Shown here piece after piece: positions 8,988 to 17,667 of a DNA stretch of 64,000 nucleotides (positions within the stretch are counted from its first letter, which is position 1; each line of letters begins with the position of its first letter). Origin of the DNA: Bacillota bacterium (lineage in GTDB: Bacteria; Bacillota; Limnochordia; Limnochordales; ZCTH02-B6); the NCBI GenBank assembly GCA_017577945.1, contig PKQS01000010.1, forward strand, positions 1-64,000, read 5' to 3'. The notes below the pieces were generated by a model, which did no database searches, had not been told where the DNA came from, and saw nothing but the letters and a program-made list of their open reading frames with translations. The position numbers were made by a program, and so were the translations under genes.

Positions 8988-10718
8988 TCAGACGCACGCC
9001 CGCCCACGCTTTAGGGTTCGCCGCAGTTCCGGCAGCGGCAGGCAGTTCAACACGTGGCGCTTCTCCACCCACCCACGCCGGGCGGTGACGACGCCCAGCG
9101 CCATCTGCTGTAGACTTTCCACGTCGTGCGCGTCGGTATTGATGGCCAGCCATACGCCGGCATCCTTGGCGGCTCGAGCATAGACGTCGCTCAAATCCAG
9201 CCGCTCGGGGCTGGCGTTGATCTCCAGGCACGTACCGGTTTCCGCGGCCGCCACGATGAGCCGCTCCACGTCTACGTCGTACGCCTCGCGCCGCCCGAGG
9301 ACGCGGCCCGTCGGATGCGCCACGATGTCAACGCAAGGGTGCCGCATCGCCTTGATGATGCGTTCCGTCATCGTCTCCCGGTCTTGGTTCATGGCGCTGT
9401 GCACCGACGCGACGACAATATCCAACCGGCGCAGCAGTTCGTCGTCGTAGTCCAGCGTGCCGTCGGGCAAGATGTCGACTTCCGCGCCGGCCAAAATCTG
9501 AAAGTTGTCCCACAGCCGGTTGAGGGCGCGGATCTCCTCAATCTGCTGGACCAGCCGCTCGGGCGACAGGCCGCGGGCAACCCCCAGCGACTTGGAATGG
9601 TCGGTGATGGCAATATACTCGTATCCTCTTGCCCGGGCCGCTTCCGCCATCTCCCGGATGGAGGCGCGCCCGTCGCTCCAGGTTGAATGGACGTGCAGGT
9701 CGCCCCGGATGTCGGACAGCTCCACCAGCCGCGGCAGCACTCCCGCCCGCGCCGCGCTAATTTCCGAGCCGTCCTCCCGCAGCTCCGGCGGGATGAACGG
9801 CAAGCCCAGGGCGCTGAAAATGTCCTCTTCCTCCAAAACCGGGATGGCCGCGCCCGTCGCTTCGTCCACGATGCCGTGCTCGCTGATGCGCAGGCCACGG
9901 GCACGCGCCAGCTCGCGCAAGGTGACGTTGTGCTCTTTGGAGCCGGTGAAATGGTGCAGCGCCGCGGCGAACTGTTCCTCGGGCACTACCAGCAAGTCGA
10001 CTTGCAACCCTTGGGCCAGCAGGACGCTGGCCTTCTCTTGTCCGCGGGACAAGATGTGCTCAACGCCCGGCAGCGCCACAAACGCCTCGATCACCTGGTC
10101 GGGAGCCGAGCTGGCGACGAGGACGTCGATGTCGCCCACCGTTTCCCGCCCGCGCCGCAAACTACCGGCGTATGCGGCGCGCCGGACCGCAGGCAGCGCG
10201 GCCAACTCGGCCACGATGCCTTGGGCCAGCGGCAGCGCCACGCCGATGGGAGTTCGCGCCGCGAAGCGCCGCAGCCGCTCGATGCCGCGCAAGATGTTCT
10301 CCTCGGTCTTCGGGCCCAAGCCCTTGATGGTGCGCACCCGGCCCGCGCGGCAGGCTTCCTCCAGGTCCGCCAGGCTTTGCACGCCCAGCGCATCGTACAA
10401 GAGCTTCGCCGTCTTGGGCCCCACACCCGGCACGCGCACGACCTCCAGCAGCCCGCGCGGAATGCGCCGCTTCAACTCCTCGTGCGCGTCCATGACGCCC
10501 TCCGCCAGCCACTGCTCGATGCCGGCCGCGAGACCCTTGCCGACCCCTTCGATTTCTTGCAGGCGACCTTCCCGCCAGACGGTTTCGATGCTTTCCGGCA
10601 GCAGCTCGATGCTGCGCGCTGCCCGGCGGTACGCGCGGATGCGGAACGGATTTTCGCCGAGAATCTCCAGCAGGTCGGCGATTTCGTTCAGCGTGGCGGC
10701 CAGCTGCAAGTTTTTCAC
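8988..10718 (-). CDS. polX: DNA polymerase/3'-5' exonuclease PolX
   Basis: Family X DNA polymerase of 576 residues for gap-filling in base-excision repair. The first ~310 residues form the Pol-beta-like part with helix-hairpin-helix elements (VPGVGPKTAK, IKGLGPKTEENI) and the nucleotidyltransferase GSLRRGRETVGDIDVLV block. The last ~240 residues are a PHP exonuclease domain beginning DLHVHSTWSDG at ~341 and ending near INTDAHD. The GTG at 10718 is the start because the family begins KNLQLA here; the codon overlaps the cvpA stop as GTGA, indicating translational coupling. Longer upstream reading is only overlap with cvpA. Confidence 0.95.
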   Translation of the reverse strand: MKNLQLAATLNEIADLLEILGENPFRIRAYRRAARSIELLPESIETVWREGRLQEIEGVGKGLAAGIEQWLAEGVMDAHEELKRRIPRGLLEVVRVPGVGPKTAKLLYDALGVQSLADLEEACRAGRVRTIKGLGPKTEENILRGIERLRRFAARTPIGVALPLAQGIVAELAALPAVRRAAYAGSLRRGRETVGDIDVLVASSAPDQVIEAFVALPGVEHILSRGQEKASVLLAQGLQVDLLVVPEEQFAAALHHFTGSKEHNVTLRELARARGLRISEHGIVDEATGAAIPVLEEEDIFSALGLPFIPPELREDGSEISAARAGVLPRLVELSDIRGDLHVHSTWSDGRASIREMAEAARARGYEYIAITDHSKSLGVARGLSPERLVQQIEEIRALNRLWDNFQILAGAEVDILPDGTLDYDDELLRRLDIVVASVHSAMNQDRETMTERIIKAMRHPCVDIVAHPTGRVLGRREAYDVDVERLIVAAAETGTCLEINASPERLDLSDVYARAAKDAGVWLAINTDAHDVESLQQMALGVVTARRGWVEKRHVLNCLPLPELRRTLKRGRACV

Positions 10719-11191
10719 AGCGCCAGCACCTCCGCGAGCCACTCGGCCAGCGCAGGAAGCGCGCGGCGAAGGGAGCCGACGACGAACGAATCCGCGAAGG
10801 GAGGCTGGGACGCGCGACCCGCCCCCTCGGCCAAGAACACGAGGCCGACGGTCGCCACGAGTATTTCCGCGGCGCCCATCAGTCCGGCCGTCGCCTTGTC
10901 CCACGCGGCGGCTCGGCGCCGGGGCGGCGAGCTCGCCATCGTCCCGCTCAGCGCTTGCCCCAGCAGCACCGGCACGGCCCAAAGCAACACAAACGCCGAT
11001 GGCCATGCGACCGCGTACGACCACCCCCGCACGCGCGCCCAGCCGGCCGCCGCGTCCGTGAAACGAACAGCGGCCCACAGACCGAGGGCCGCGCTCAGCA
11101 ACTCGACCAGGACTCGCGCCGCACCCCGCCGGGAGCGAACAAGCCCCCACAGGACGGCCGTCGCCGCCAACAGGGCGTCCAGCCAGTTCAA
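10715..11191 (-). CDS. CvpA family membrane protein
   Basis: This 158-residue protein has four hydrophobic segments (about 5-22, 26-48, 58-80, 100-122), typical of the CvpA/YshB family, which sits between zapA and polX in Firmicutes. The precise function is unknown; CvpA homologues affect envelope homeostasis and colicin V production. The start is TTG with GGAGGT 10 nt upstream. It begins five bases after the zapA stop and shares GTGA with polX. Confidence 0.8.
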   Translation of the reverse strand: MNWLDALLAATAVLWGLVRSRRGAARVLVELLSAALGLWAAVRFTDAAAGWARVRGWSYAVAWPSAFVLLWAVPVLLGQALSGTMASSPPRRRAAAWDKATAGLMGAAEILVATVGLVFLAEGAGRASQPPFADSFVVGSLRRALPALAEWLAEVLAL

Positions 11192-11195
11192 ACGC

Positions 11196-11468
11196 TCACT
11201 TGACCTCCTCCAGCAGTTTCGTCAGCTCGTCGGTTTCCCGGCGCAGCCGGTGAATCTCGTCGGCCAGGTGCATGGCCGTCAAGATGGCGACGCGATGGCG
11301 CGGCACGTTGGGATACGTGGCCTGCAGGCGGGAAAACGTCTCATCGACGATCTTGGCCACCTGCTGAATGTATTCGGGGGGCGCGTCTCCCCGCAGCACG
11401 TACTCTTCCCCGCCGATGACGACGCGCACGCGCGTCTTCTCCCGCTTCACGCCCTCTGCGTGGGCCAT
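11196..11468 (-). CDS. zapA: Cell division protein ZapA
   Basis: A 90-residue ZapA/YshA protein that bundles FtsZ filaments at the division site. It shows the conserved N-terminal strand (VRVVIGGEEYVLRGD), the AKIVDETF helix and the C-terminal coiled coil (LADEIHRLRRETDELTKLLEE). The frame is open further upstream, but the ATG at 11468 has GGAGGGA just before it and gives the family length. Position downstream of pheT and upstream of cvpA is as in Bacillus. Confidence 0.92.
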   Translation of the reverse strand: MAHAEGVKREKTRVRVVIGGEEYVLRGDAPPEYIQQVAKIVDETFSRLQATYPNVPRHRVAILTAMHLADEIHRLRRETDELTKLLEEVK

Positions 11469-11562
11469 CCGGCTCCCTCCTGCCGTCGCAGCCTTCGCCC
11501 TCGGAACCTTCGCCCTTGTTTTCGAGCCGCCGGAAACGAACTCCTCCCCCGGCGGGGCGGCG

Positions 11563-13983
11563 TCAGACACGCCGCCGCACGCCCAGTTCGGAGGCTAGTC
11601 CTTCCTCGATGCGCGCCATGACCGCGTTGGCTTCCTCGTCGGTCAGCGTCCGGTCCTTGGCGCGCAGCCGCAACGAGTACGCCAGGCTGCGATGATCCGC
11701 GGCCACCTGCGGTCCTTCGTAGACGTCGAACAGCCGCACCGACTCGACCAGCTCGCCGCCGTACCTGCGAATAGCATCTTCCACGACAGCCGCCGGCAGC
11801 GCCTTCGGCACCAGCAAGGCGATGTCGCGCTGGACGGACGGATACCGAGGCAGGGGCACGAAGCGGACTTGCGCCCGGCTTAACCGCTCCAGCGCTTCGG
11901 CGTCCAGCTCCGCCACGTACACGCGCCGCCCTTCCAGCTCAAAGGCCGCCGCGGTCAACGGATGCACTTCGCCCAGCACGCCCAACACCGCCTCGCCCGC
12001 CCGGACGGCCGCCTGCCGACCCGGGTGCAAGAACGGCTCATTGGAGGGGACGAACTCCGCGCGTACGCCCAAGCGCTCGAGCAGCTGCTCGACGACGCCT
12101 TTCAGCTCGTAGAACGAGACCGACGGGCGCTTGTCCCCCCACCAGCGCTCCGGCGCCGCACCCGTCATCAGCAAGCCGATGCGCCGCGGCTCGTCGGGCA
12201 GCTCGGCGACCGGCAGCCCCTTGGGCAGGAAGACTGCGCCGATCTCGAACAGATGGACGTCGGTCACCCGGTGCGCGACGTTGCGCGCTGCCGTCTCCAG
12301 CAGCCCGCCGACCAGCGTCGTCCGCAGCACCGACTGGTCTTCGCGCAGCGGATTGCGCAGCGGCACGGCACGCCGCCGCGGGTCGTCGGCCGCCAGCTGC
12401 AGCTTGTCAAACGAGGCTGGATCGATAAAGCTGTACGTAATGCACTCGTGCAGGCCGAACGACGTCAAGATGTCCCGCACCTTGTCCAGGAACGGCAGCG
12501 GCCGCTGCTGCCGGCCGGGTTCCCGCACGTTGCCGGGCACCGTCGTAGGCACCCGGTCATAGCCGTACAGCCGCGCCACTTCTTCGACCAGATCGGCTTC
12601 GCGCTGCACGTCCCGCCGGTACGTGGGCACCGTGACGCGGAAGGCGGTCTCGCCGTCCTGCTGCGCGCGTTCGACGCCGAAGCCGAGGGCCACGAGATAG
12701 CCGCGAATTTGCTCGTCGCCGATGTCGGCGCCCAGCAGCCGCCGCACCCGCGCCGGCCGGCACGTGACGCTCCACGGCGCGACGGGCCGCGGGTAGACGT
12801 CCACCGCCCCGGCGTATACCTTGGCCCCCGCCAGCTGCTGCATGAGGCTGGCCGCCCGCGCCGCCGCCAAGGCCACCGTGTTCGGGTCCAGCCCTTTTTC
12901 GAAGCGGTGCGACGCTTCCGTGCGCATGCCGAGGGCCTTGGCCGTGCGTCGCACCGACACGGGATGGAACGTCGCGGCCTCCAGCAAGATGCGGGTCGTG
13001 TTCGCCGTCACTTCGCTGTCGGCGCCGCCCATGACGCCCGCCAGCGCGACGGGGCGTTCCGCGTCGGCGATGACCAGCATGTCCGGGGTCAGGCGGCGCT
13101 CGGTGCCGTCCAGCGTCACCAGCGTCTCGCCGGCCTGAGCCCGCCGCACGACGATACGCCCGCCCCGCAGCCGGTCGTAGTCGAAGGCGTGCAGCGGCTG
13201 GCCCCATTCCCACATGACGAAGTTGGTCACGTCGACGACGTTGTTGATGGAGCGCATGCCCGCGGCCCGCAGCCGCTGCTGCAGCCACGCTGGCGACGGG
13301 CCAACCTGTACATCCCGCAGGACGCGCGCCTGGTAGCGCGGGCAGAGATCCTCCGCTTCCACGTGCACCGACGCCATCGCCTGCGCCCCTTCCGCCAGCT
13401 CGGCGATGGGCGCCTGCGGCAGCCGCACCGTGGTCCCCGCCAGCGCCGCCACCTCGCGCGCGATGCCGATGACCGACAGCCAGTCGGGCCGGTTCGGGTA
13501 CACCTCCAGGTGGAGGATGACGTCGTCCAGCCCCAAGGCGTCGACCAGCCGCTGGCCGTGCCGCACGTCGGGCGGCAGCAACCAGATGCCGCCGGCGTCG
13601 TCGCCCGTGCCCAGCTCCGCCTCCGAGCACAGCATACCTTCGGACGCGACGCCCCGCAGCTCGACCCGCTGGATGACGCGGCCTCCGGGCAGCTTCGCAC
13701 CGGGACGAGCCACCGGGACCAGCGCGCCCGGGGTCACGTTGGCGGCGCCGGTCACGATCTGCAGCTGCTCCGCCCCGACCTGCACCCGCGTGACGTACAG
13801 CTGCTCAGCGGCCGGGTGCCGGTCAACCGTGAGCACTTGGCCGACGACGATGTCGTCCAAGCCCACGCCCATCGGCTCCAGCGCTTCCACCAGCACCCCA
13901 GCCATCGTCAGCCGATCCGCCAGGTCTTCCACCGACCAAGGAATCTCCACGTAATCTTGCAGCCACTTATAGGACACTCGCAT
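11563..13983 (-). CDS. pheT: Phenylalanyl-tRNA synthetase beta subunit
   Basis: Beta subunit (806 residues) of the alpha2-beta2 PheRS. Order of domains: N-terminal RVSYKWLQDYV, EMAP-II-like tRNA-binding domain (~40-150), B3/B4 editing domain (~210-385), B5 domain (~405-475), a catalytic-like core, and a C-terminal anticodon-binding FDX-ACB domain (~715-806) with RYPSVQRDIALLV. The ATG at 13983 is used because GAGGTG precedes it and the family starts MRVS. It is 11 nt downstream of pheS in one operon under the T-box. Confidence 0.97.
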   Translation of the reverse strand: MRVSYKWLQDYVEIPWSVEDLADRLTMAGVLVEALEPMGVGLDDIVVGQVLTVDRHPAAEQLYVTRVQVGAEQLQIVTGAANVTPGALVPVARPGAKLPGGRVIQRVELRGVASEGMLCSEAELGTGDDAGGIWLLPPDVRHGQRLVDALGLDDVILHLEVYPNRPDWLSVIGIAREVAALAGTTVRLPQAPIAELAEGAQAMASVHVEAEDLCPRYQARVLRDVQVGPSPAWLQQRLRAAGMRSINNVVDVTNFVMWEWGQPLHAFDYDRLRGGRIVVRRAQAGETLVTLDGTERRLTPDMLVIADAERPVALAGVMGGADSEVTANTTRILLEAATFHPVSVRRTAKALGMRTEASHRFEKGLDPNTVALAAARAASLMQQLAGAKVYAGAVDVYPRPVAPWSVTCRPARVRRLLGADIGDEQIRGYLVALGFGVERAQQDGETAFRVTVPTYRRDVQREADLVEEVARLYGYDRVPTTVPGNVREPGRQQRPLPFLDKVRDILTSFGLHECITYSFIDPASFDKLQLAADDPRRRAVPLRNPLREDQSVLRTTLVGGLLETAARNVAHRVTDVHLFEIGAVFLPKGLPVAELPDEPRRIGLLMTGAAPERWWGDKRPSVSFYELKGVVEQLLERLGVRAEFVPSNEPFLHPGRQAAVRAGEAVLGVLGEVHPLTAAAFELEGRRVYVAELDAEALERLSRAQVRFVPLPRYPSVQRDIALLVPKALPAAVVEDAIRRYGGELVESVRLFDVYEGPQVAADHRSLAYSLRLRAKDRTLTDEEANAVMARIEEGLASELGVRRRV

Positions 13984-13994
13984 GGCTCGACACC

Positions 13995-15011
13995 TCAAAA
14001 CTGGCGCAGGAACCGAAGATCGTTCTCGAAGAACAAGCGGATATCGTCGATGCCGTAACGCAGCATCGCGATGCGCTCGACGCCCATGCCGAAGGCAAAT
14101 CCCGACCAGCGCTCGGGATCATACCCCACGTTGAGCAGCACTTGCGGGTGCACCATGCCGGCGCCCAGGATTTCCAGCCAGCCCTCGTTGCCGCACACCC
14201 CGCAGCCGGCGCCGTGGCACATGATGCACTGAATGTCCATTTCGGCGCTGGGTTCGGTGAAGGGAAAATAGCTCGGGCGGAAACGCACCGGGCGCTCGCC
14301 CAGAAGCTCACGCGCCAGGATCGTCAGCGTGCCTTTCAGGTCGGCGAACGTCACGTGTTCGTCGACGTACAAGCCTTCGACTTGGTGGAACATAGGCGAG
14401 TGCGTGGCGTTCGCATCGTCCAGGCGGTACACCTTGCCGAGCGCGATGATGCGCACCGGCGGCTGCTGCGCGAGCATGGTGCGGATCTGCACCGGCGACG
14501 TGTGCGTCCGCAGCAAGATGTCGTCGGTGATGAAAAACGTGTCCTGCAAATCCCGGGCCGGATGATCGGGCGGGATGTTCAGCGCTTCGAAGTTGTAGTA
14601 GTCAGTCTCGACTTCCGGCCCTTCGACCACCGTGAAACCGAGCCCGATCGCCACCCTCTTGATGTCGTCCAGAACGAGCGTAAGAGGATGGCGGCGTCCC
14701 AGCGTGGGCCCCCGGCCCGGCAGCGTCACGTCGATAGTTTCCTGCGCCAGGCGCGCCCGGAGCGCCTCTGCTTCCAGCGCTTCTTTCCGCTGTGCGAGGA
14801 GCGTCTCGAGCTCCTCACGCAGTTGGTTGACGAGCTTGCCCACCTGCGGCCGCTCTTCGGGCGGCACGCTGCCCATGCCGCGCAGCAGCTCCGTGACCTG
14901 GCCCTTGCGGCCGAGGTAACGCACGCGCAGCTGCTCCACTTCCTCGAGACTCGCCGCGGCCTGCAACGCCGCCAGCGCTTCGTCCCGCAAGCGGGCTATG
15001 CGTTCTCGCAT
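13995..15011 (-). CDS. pheS: Phenylalanyl-tRNA synthetase alpha subunit
   Basis: Catalytic alpha subunit (338 residues) of PheRS, class II. An N-terminal coiled coil (~1-85) for tRNA binding is followed by the class II core: GRRHPL with motif 1 downstream, the FRPSYFPFTEPSAEMD motif 2 region and the C-terminal GFAFGMGVERIAMLRYGI motif 3. The CxxC/CxxC-like cluster in CIMCHGAGCGVCGNEG is typical of bacterial PheS. The start at 15011 is chosen because GGAGGGG precedes it and translation upstream runs into the T-box terminator. Expression is expected to be induced by uncharged tRNA-Phe. Confidence 0.97.
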   Translation of the reverse strand: MRERIARLRDEALAALQAAASLEEVEQLRVRYLGRKGQVTELLRGMGSVPPEERPQVGKLVNQLREELETLLAQRKEALEAEALRARLAQETIDVTLPGRGPTLGRRHPLTLVLDDIKRVAIGLGFTVVEGPEVETDYYNFEALNIPPDHPARDLQDTFFITDDILLRTHTSPVQIRTMLAQQPPVRIIALGKVYRLDDANATHSPMFHQVEGLYVDEHVTFADLKGTLTILARELLGERPVRFRPSYFPFTEPSAEMDIQCIMCHGAGCGVCGNEGWLEILGAGMVHPQVLLNVGYDPERWSGFAFGMGVERIAMLRYGIDDIRLFFENDLRFLRQF

Positions 15012-15087
15012 CGCGCCACAACCCCTCCATACTTGTCCTCGCCGGCGTTCGCGATCTTCGCGGGTGGCCGAACAACCGCCGGCCAAC

Positions 15088-15123
15088 AAAAAAGCCGCCA
15101 TCCGCCAAGGGACGGAAGGCGAC
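15088..15123 (-). terminator. T-box intrinsic terminator before pheS
   Basis: A 13-bp stem (15111-15123 pairing with 15094-15106, one mismatch), CCTT loop, then six U residues (15093-15088). Its 5' arm overlaps sequences that would form the antiterminator with the T-box core. Confidence 0.92.
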
Positions 15124-15360
15124 TTCCGCGGTACCACCCTCGTTAATCCGGGCGCGCAAAGGCCCGGATTCACTCTTGGCCCGATAACGGGGGCTCCGGC
15201 ACGGCCTACTGGAAGACGCCGCCTCGCGGCGTCTCGTTCAGCCTGCGGCTTGAGAGCGAACTTCCGCCGCCTGCATGCCGGGAACGCTCTCAGTCACGGC
15301 GCTCCCTCCCTGTAGGCGCCGGGCGGCGTACTCCTCTCTCGCATCGCCGTTAGGGGCGTC
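15088..15360 (-). promoter_or_regulatory. T-box riboswitch controlling pheST (Phe specifier)
   Basis: Tertiary and secondary landmarks of a T-box leader are present on the minus strand. The T-box core GGTGGTACCGCGG is at 15126-15138. Stem I shows the GGAGTA motif (~15328-15334) and the distal CAGGGAGG bulge. The specifier side reads GAAG-TTC-GCTCTC, giving codon UUC (Phe) at 15258-15260, closed by a TGAGAGCG/CGCTCTCA stem. A terminator follows at 15088-15123. Uncharged tRNA-Phe (GAA) should pair with UUC and the T-box bulge to allow read-through into pheS. Confidence 0.9.
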
Positions 15361-15598
15361 GCGCCCTGCACTTTTCCTGCGACCCGGCGGCGCCGGGCGG
15401 GCCCGACGCGTATGTGCAGTTAGATGGCGTATGCCAAAAATTGCTTATACAACAAATAGGCGGCGATCGAACCGGTCGATTCAAACAACTTCCAGAAAAA
15501 CTCGGCGGCGAGCAAGGCGACTCCCACCTTCCCGACGTTCACGGGCTGCCCGCCCCTGCCGACTCCAGGCGTGCCGCCCTCGGCCCGTCCTTGTGCGA
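15361..15598 (-). other. Long upstream leader/intergenic segment before the pheS T-box
   Basis: About 240 nt between the distal promoter and the recognisable start of T-box stem I. No coding frame with a ribosome-binding site is seen. It holds a second possible promoter on the minus strand, TTCGAT (15466-15471), 16-nt spacer, TATAAG (15444-15449). If only the distal promoter is used, this segment is an unexplained 5' extension of the leader. Confidence 0.4.
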
Positions 15599-15628
15599 AT
15601 TATAGCACAACGCTCCGGCCCCTTACAA
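15599..15628 (-). promoter_or_regulatory. Sigma-A promoter upstream of the pheS T-box
   Basis: Minus strand: -35 TTGTAA (15623-15628), 18-nt spacer, consensus -10 TATAAT (15599-15604) preceded by TGC (extended -10). It lies just downstream of the SpoU methyltransferase gene. Confidence 0.65.
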
Positions 15629-15647
15629 GCTCGGCCGGACCAGCCGC

Positions 15648-16433
15648 CTACGACGTGCGCTGGCGCAGCGCTTCGAAGAGACACACCGCCCCGGTGACCG
15701 CCGCGTTCAGCGACTCGACACCCGGGGCCATGGGAAGGTGAACGACCGTGTCCGCCGCCTCCAAGAACGACGGATCGACGCCGTGCGCTTCGCTGCCCAC
15801 GACGAGCGCGAACGGCGCGCGCCAGTCCGCTTGATCGTAGCGCACAGGGCCGCGCGCGTCGGCCACCAGCAAGCGATACCCGAAGCGCCGGCACGCCGCG
15901 ATGACCTCCGCCGGCGACAAGCGCTGGCGAAAGGGCAACAGGAAGATGGTGCCCGCCGACGCCCGCAGCGTCTTGTCGTCGAACAGGTCGACCGCCCCCA
16001 GCGTGGTCCACAAGCCGGCGCCGACAGCCGCTGCGGTGCGCGCCATCGTGCCCAGATTGCCGGGATCGCCGATCCGGTCCGCCACCAGCACGGCCGTAAC
16101 GTCCGCGAAGCGCTGGTCGGATACGACAGGAATGCGAGCCACCGCGACGATACCCTGGGGCGTTTCCGTCGCGCTGAGCGACTGCAGCACCCGCTCGCTG
16201 ACGTCGTAAACTTTGGCGCCCGCTTGCTCGAGCCGCGCGACGAGGCGAGCGCCGCGCGGGCCGGAACGAGCCGCAGGGGTAACGAACGCTTCGACGACGA
16301 CGGCGCAGGCGTCCAGCGCCGTCTCAATCAAGCGGAAACCCTCGATCAGGCACAGGCCCGTTTCGCGCCGGCGCCGCGGACGCGACAGCGCCCGTGCCGC
16401 CTTGACACGGGCGTTGCTCAGGCTGGTGATCAT
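15648..16433 (-). CDS. TrmH/SpoU-family RNA 2'-O-methyltransferase
   Basis: A 261-residue SPOUT methyltransferase that uses S-adenosylmethionine to methylate ribose in rRNA or tRNA. An N-terminal L30e-like substrate-binding domain (~1-100) is followed by the trefoil-knot domain with the signatures DRIGDPGNLGTMARTA (~125-140), LVVGSEAHGVD (~210-220) and IPMxxGVESLNAAV-type motif 3 (LPMAPGVESLNAAV). It corresponds in position to Bacillus ysgA, between the infC operon and pheS. The target nucleotide cannot be assigned. It starts at ATG 16433, 13 nt after the rplT stop, with no clear ribosome-binding site. Confidence 0.88.
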   Translation of the reverse strand: MITSLSNARVKAARALSRPRRRRETGLCLIEGFRLIETALDACAVVVEAFVTPAARSGPRGARLVARLEQAGAKVYDVSERVLQSLSATETPQGIVAVARIPVVSDQRFADVTAVLVADRIGDPGNLGTMARTAAAVGAGLWTTLGAVDLFDDKTLRASAGTIFLLPFRQRLSPAEVIAACRRFGYRLLVADARGPVRYDQADWRAPFALVVGSEAHGVDPSFLEAADTVVHLPMAPGVESLNAAVTGAVCLFEALRQRTS

Positions 16434-16446
16434 CGGAGAAGAGTGA

Positions 16447-16806
16447 TTACACGCCCAGCTGCTGCTTGGCGACGTTGACCAGTTCGCTGAACGCTTGGGC
16501 GTCGTTCACGGCCAGCTCAGCCAGCATCTTGCGGTTCACTTCGACGCCGGCCTTGTTCAGCCCGTCGATGAGCCGGCTGTAGGACAGGCCGTTCTTGCGA
16601 GCCGCCGCGTTAATGCGCGTAATCCACAGCCGCCGGAACTCACGCTTGCGCGCCCGGCGGTCGCGGTACGCGTACTGCAGCGACTTCATGACCTGCTCGT
16701 TGGCAATGCGGTAATTCGTGCTCTTGCGGCCGCGATAGCCTTTGGCCATCTTCAGGATACGCTTGCGACGACGCCGGGTAACGACGCCGGATGTAGCCCT
16801 CGGCAT
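16447..16806 (-). CDS. rplT: 50S ribosomal protein L20
   Basis: A 119-residue L20, an early 23S-binding assembly protein. Start ATG at 16806 gives [16 protein letters not shown], the family N-terminus, with AAGGGGG upstream. The [18 protein letters not shown] and [25 protein letters not shown] regions are intact. In Bacillus L20 represses the infC-rpmI-rplT operon through its leader; a leader with attenuator is present here at 17635-17834. Confidence 0.97.
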   Translation of the reverse strand: MPRATSGVVTRRRRKRILKMAKGYRGRKSTNYRIANEQVMKSLQYAYRDRRARKREFRRLWITRINAAARKNGLSYSRLIDGLNKAGVEVNRKMLAELAVNDAQAFSELVNVAKQQLGV

Positions 16807-16840
16807 ACCCGCCAATCCCCCTTAACGCCTTCTGTCTGCC

Positions 16841-17038
16841 TCACGCGTAGGGCAGCATCTTCCGGAAACGCTTCTGCACCGTCTCGGACAACTCTTTGAC
16901 TGCGCGGAGACGGCGCTTCCGGCGGGACGACTTATGCTCCAGCAGGTGCCGCCGGCCGGAACGGTTCTGCAACAGCTTGCCGCGGCCCGTCACCTTGATC
17001 CGCTTGGCCGCGCCTCGATGCGTCTTCAGTTTGGGCAC
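16841..17038 (-). CDS. rpmI: 50S ribosomal protein L35
   Basis: A 65-residue L35, basic, with the family pattern [20 protein letters not shown] at the N-terminus and KFRKMLPY-like end (RFRKMLPYA). It is located between infC and rplT, as in nearly all Firmicutes. Confidence 0.97.
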   Translation of the reverse strand: MPKLKTHRGAAKRIKVTGRGKLLQNRSGRRHLLEHKSSRRKRRLRAVKELSETVQKRFRKMLPYA

Positions 17039-17050
17039 AAACGTTCCCCC

Positions 17051-17599
17051 TCATGAATTTTGCTGAGCGGCCGAATGCTGCTTCGACTCCTGGTTCGTCG
17101 GAGCCAGGATCATGACCATTTGCCGCCCTTCCATCTTCGGCGGCAGCTCCACCGTGCACAGCCCCCTGAGGGCTTCCGCGAGCTCGTCCAGCTTCTGACG
17201 GGCCAAATCCGCGTGCACGACCTCACGGCCGCGAAAACGCACGGTAAACTTCACTTTGTCCCCGTCGCGCAAGAACCGCTCGGCGCTGCGCATCTTGACC
17301 TGCAAGTCGTGCGTGTCGATCTTCGGCGTCAGGCGCACTTCCTTGACCGTCAGCACTTTCTGCTTCTTGCGCGCTTCACGCTCGCGCTTGCTCTGCTCGT
17401 AGCGGAACTTGCCGTAGTCCATGATGCGGCAGACCGGCGGATTCGCTTGCGGCGCGACTTCCACGAGGTCTAGACCACGTTCCTGTGCGAGGGCCAGTGC
17501 CTGGTGCGGGGGCATAATGCCCAGCTGCTCGCCGTTCTCGTCGATGACGCGCACTTCACGCCCACGAATCTGCCCGTTGACCCTAAGCTCCTTACTGAT
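17051..17599 (-). CDS. infC: Translation initiation factor IF-3, probable AUC start
   Basis: IF-3 of 182 residues that binds the 30S subunit and proofreads start codons. The N-domain carries VNGQIRGREVRVIDENGEQLG, followed by the lysine-rich linker (KKQKVLTVKEVRL) and the C-domain ending in QESKQ. The conserved residues ISKELRVNG are in frame upstream of the first GTG (17554), and no ATG/GTG/TTG exists before the stop. A perfect GGAGGTGAT lies five nt before the ATC codon at 17597-17599. An AUU-type start is known for IF-3 genes and underlies autoregulation; here AUC is inferred. First gene of infC-rpmI-rplT. Confidence 0.93.
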   Translation of the reverse strand: MSKELRVNGQIRGREVRVIDENGEQLGIMPPHQALALAQERGLDLVEVAPQANPPVCRIMDYGKFRYEQSKREREARKKQKVLTVKEVRLTPKIDTHDLQVKMRSAERFLRDGDKVKFTVRFRGREVVHADLARQKLDELAEALRGLCTVELPPKMEGRQMVMILAPTNQESKQHSAAQQNS

Positions 17600-17634
17600 G
17601 CACGATCACCTCCAACTCGTTTTGCCGACCACCA

Positions 17635-17667
17635 ACAAAAAAGCGGGCGCACGAGGGCACCCGCTTC
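17635..17667 (-). terminator. Leader attenuator upstream of infC
   Basis: A strong hairpin (AAGCGGGTGC arm pairing with GCGCCCGCTT) followed by six U residues, 36 nt before the infC start and about 130 nt after the promoter. In Bacillus the equivalent leader terminates when L20 is in excess; the same control is inferred here. Confidence 0.85.

Noticed and set aside
10719..11150. N-terminal extension of PolX by 144 codons
   Set aside because: The extension lies over cvpA in another frame, lacks homology, and the GTG at 10718 has the family N-terminus.
16815..16815. TTG start for rplT nine bases upstream
   Set aside because: The ribosome-binding site would abut the codon; ATG 16806 gives the conserved L20 N-terminus.
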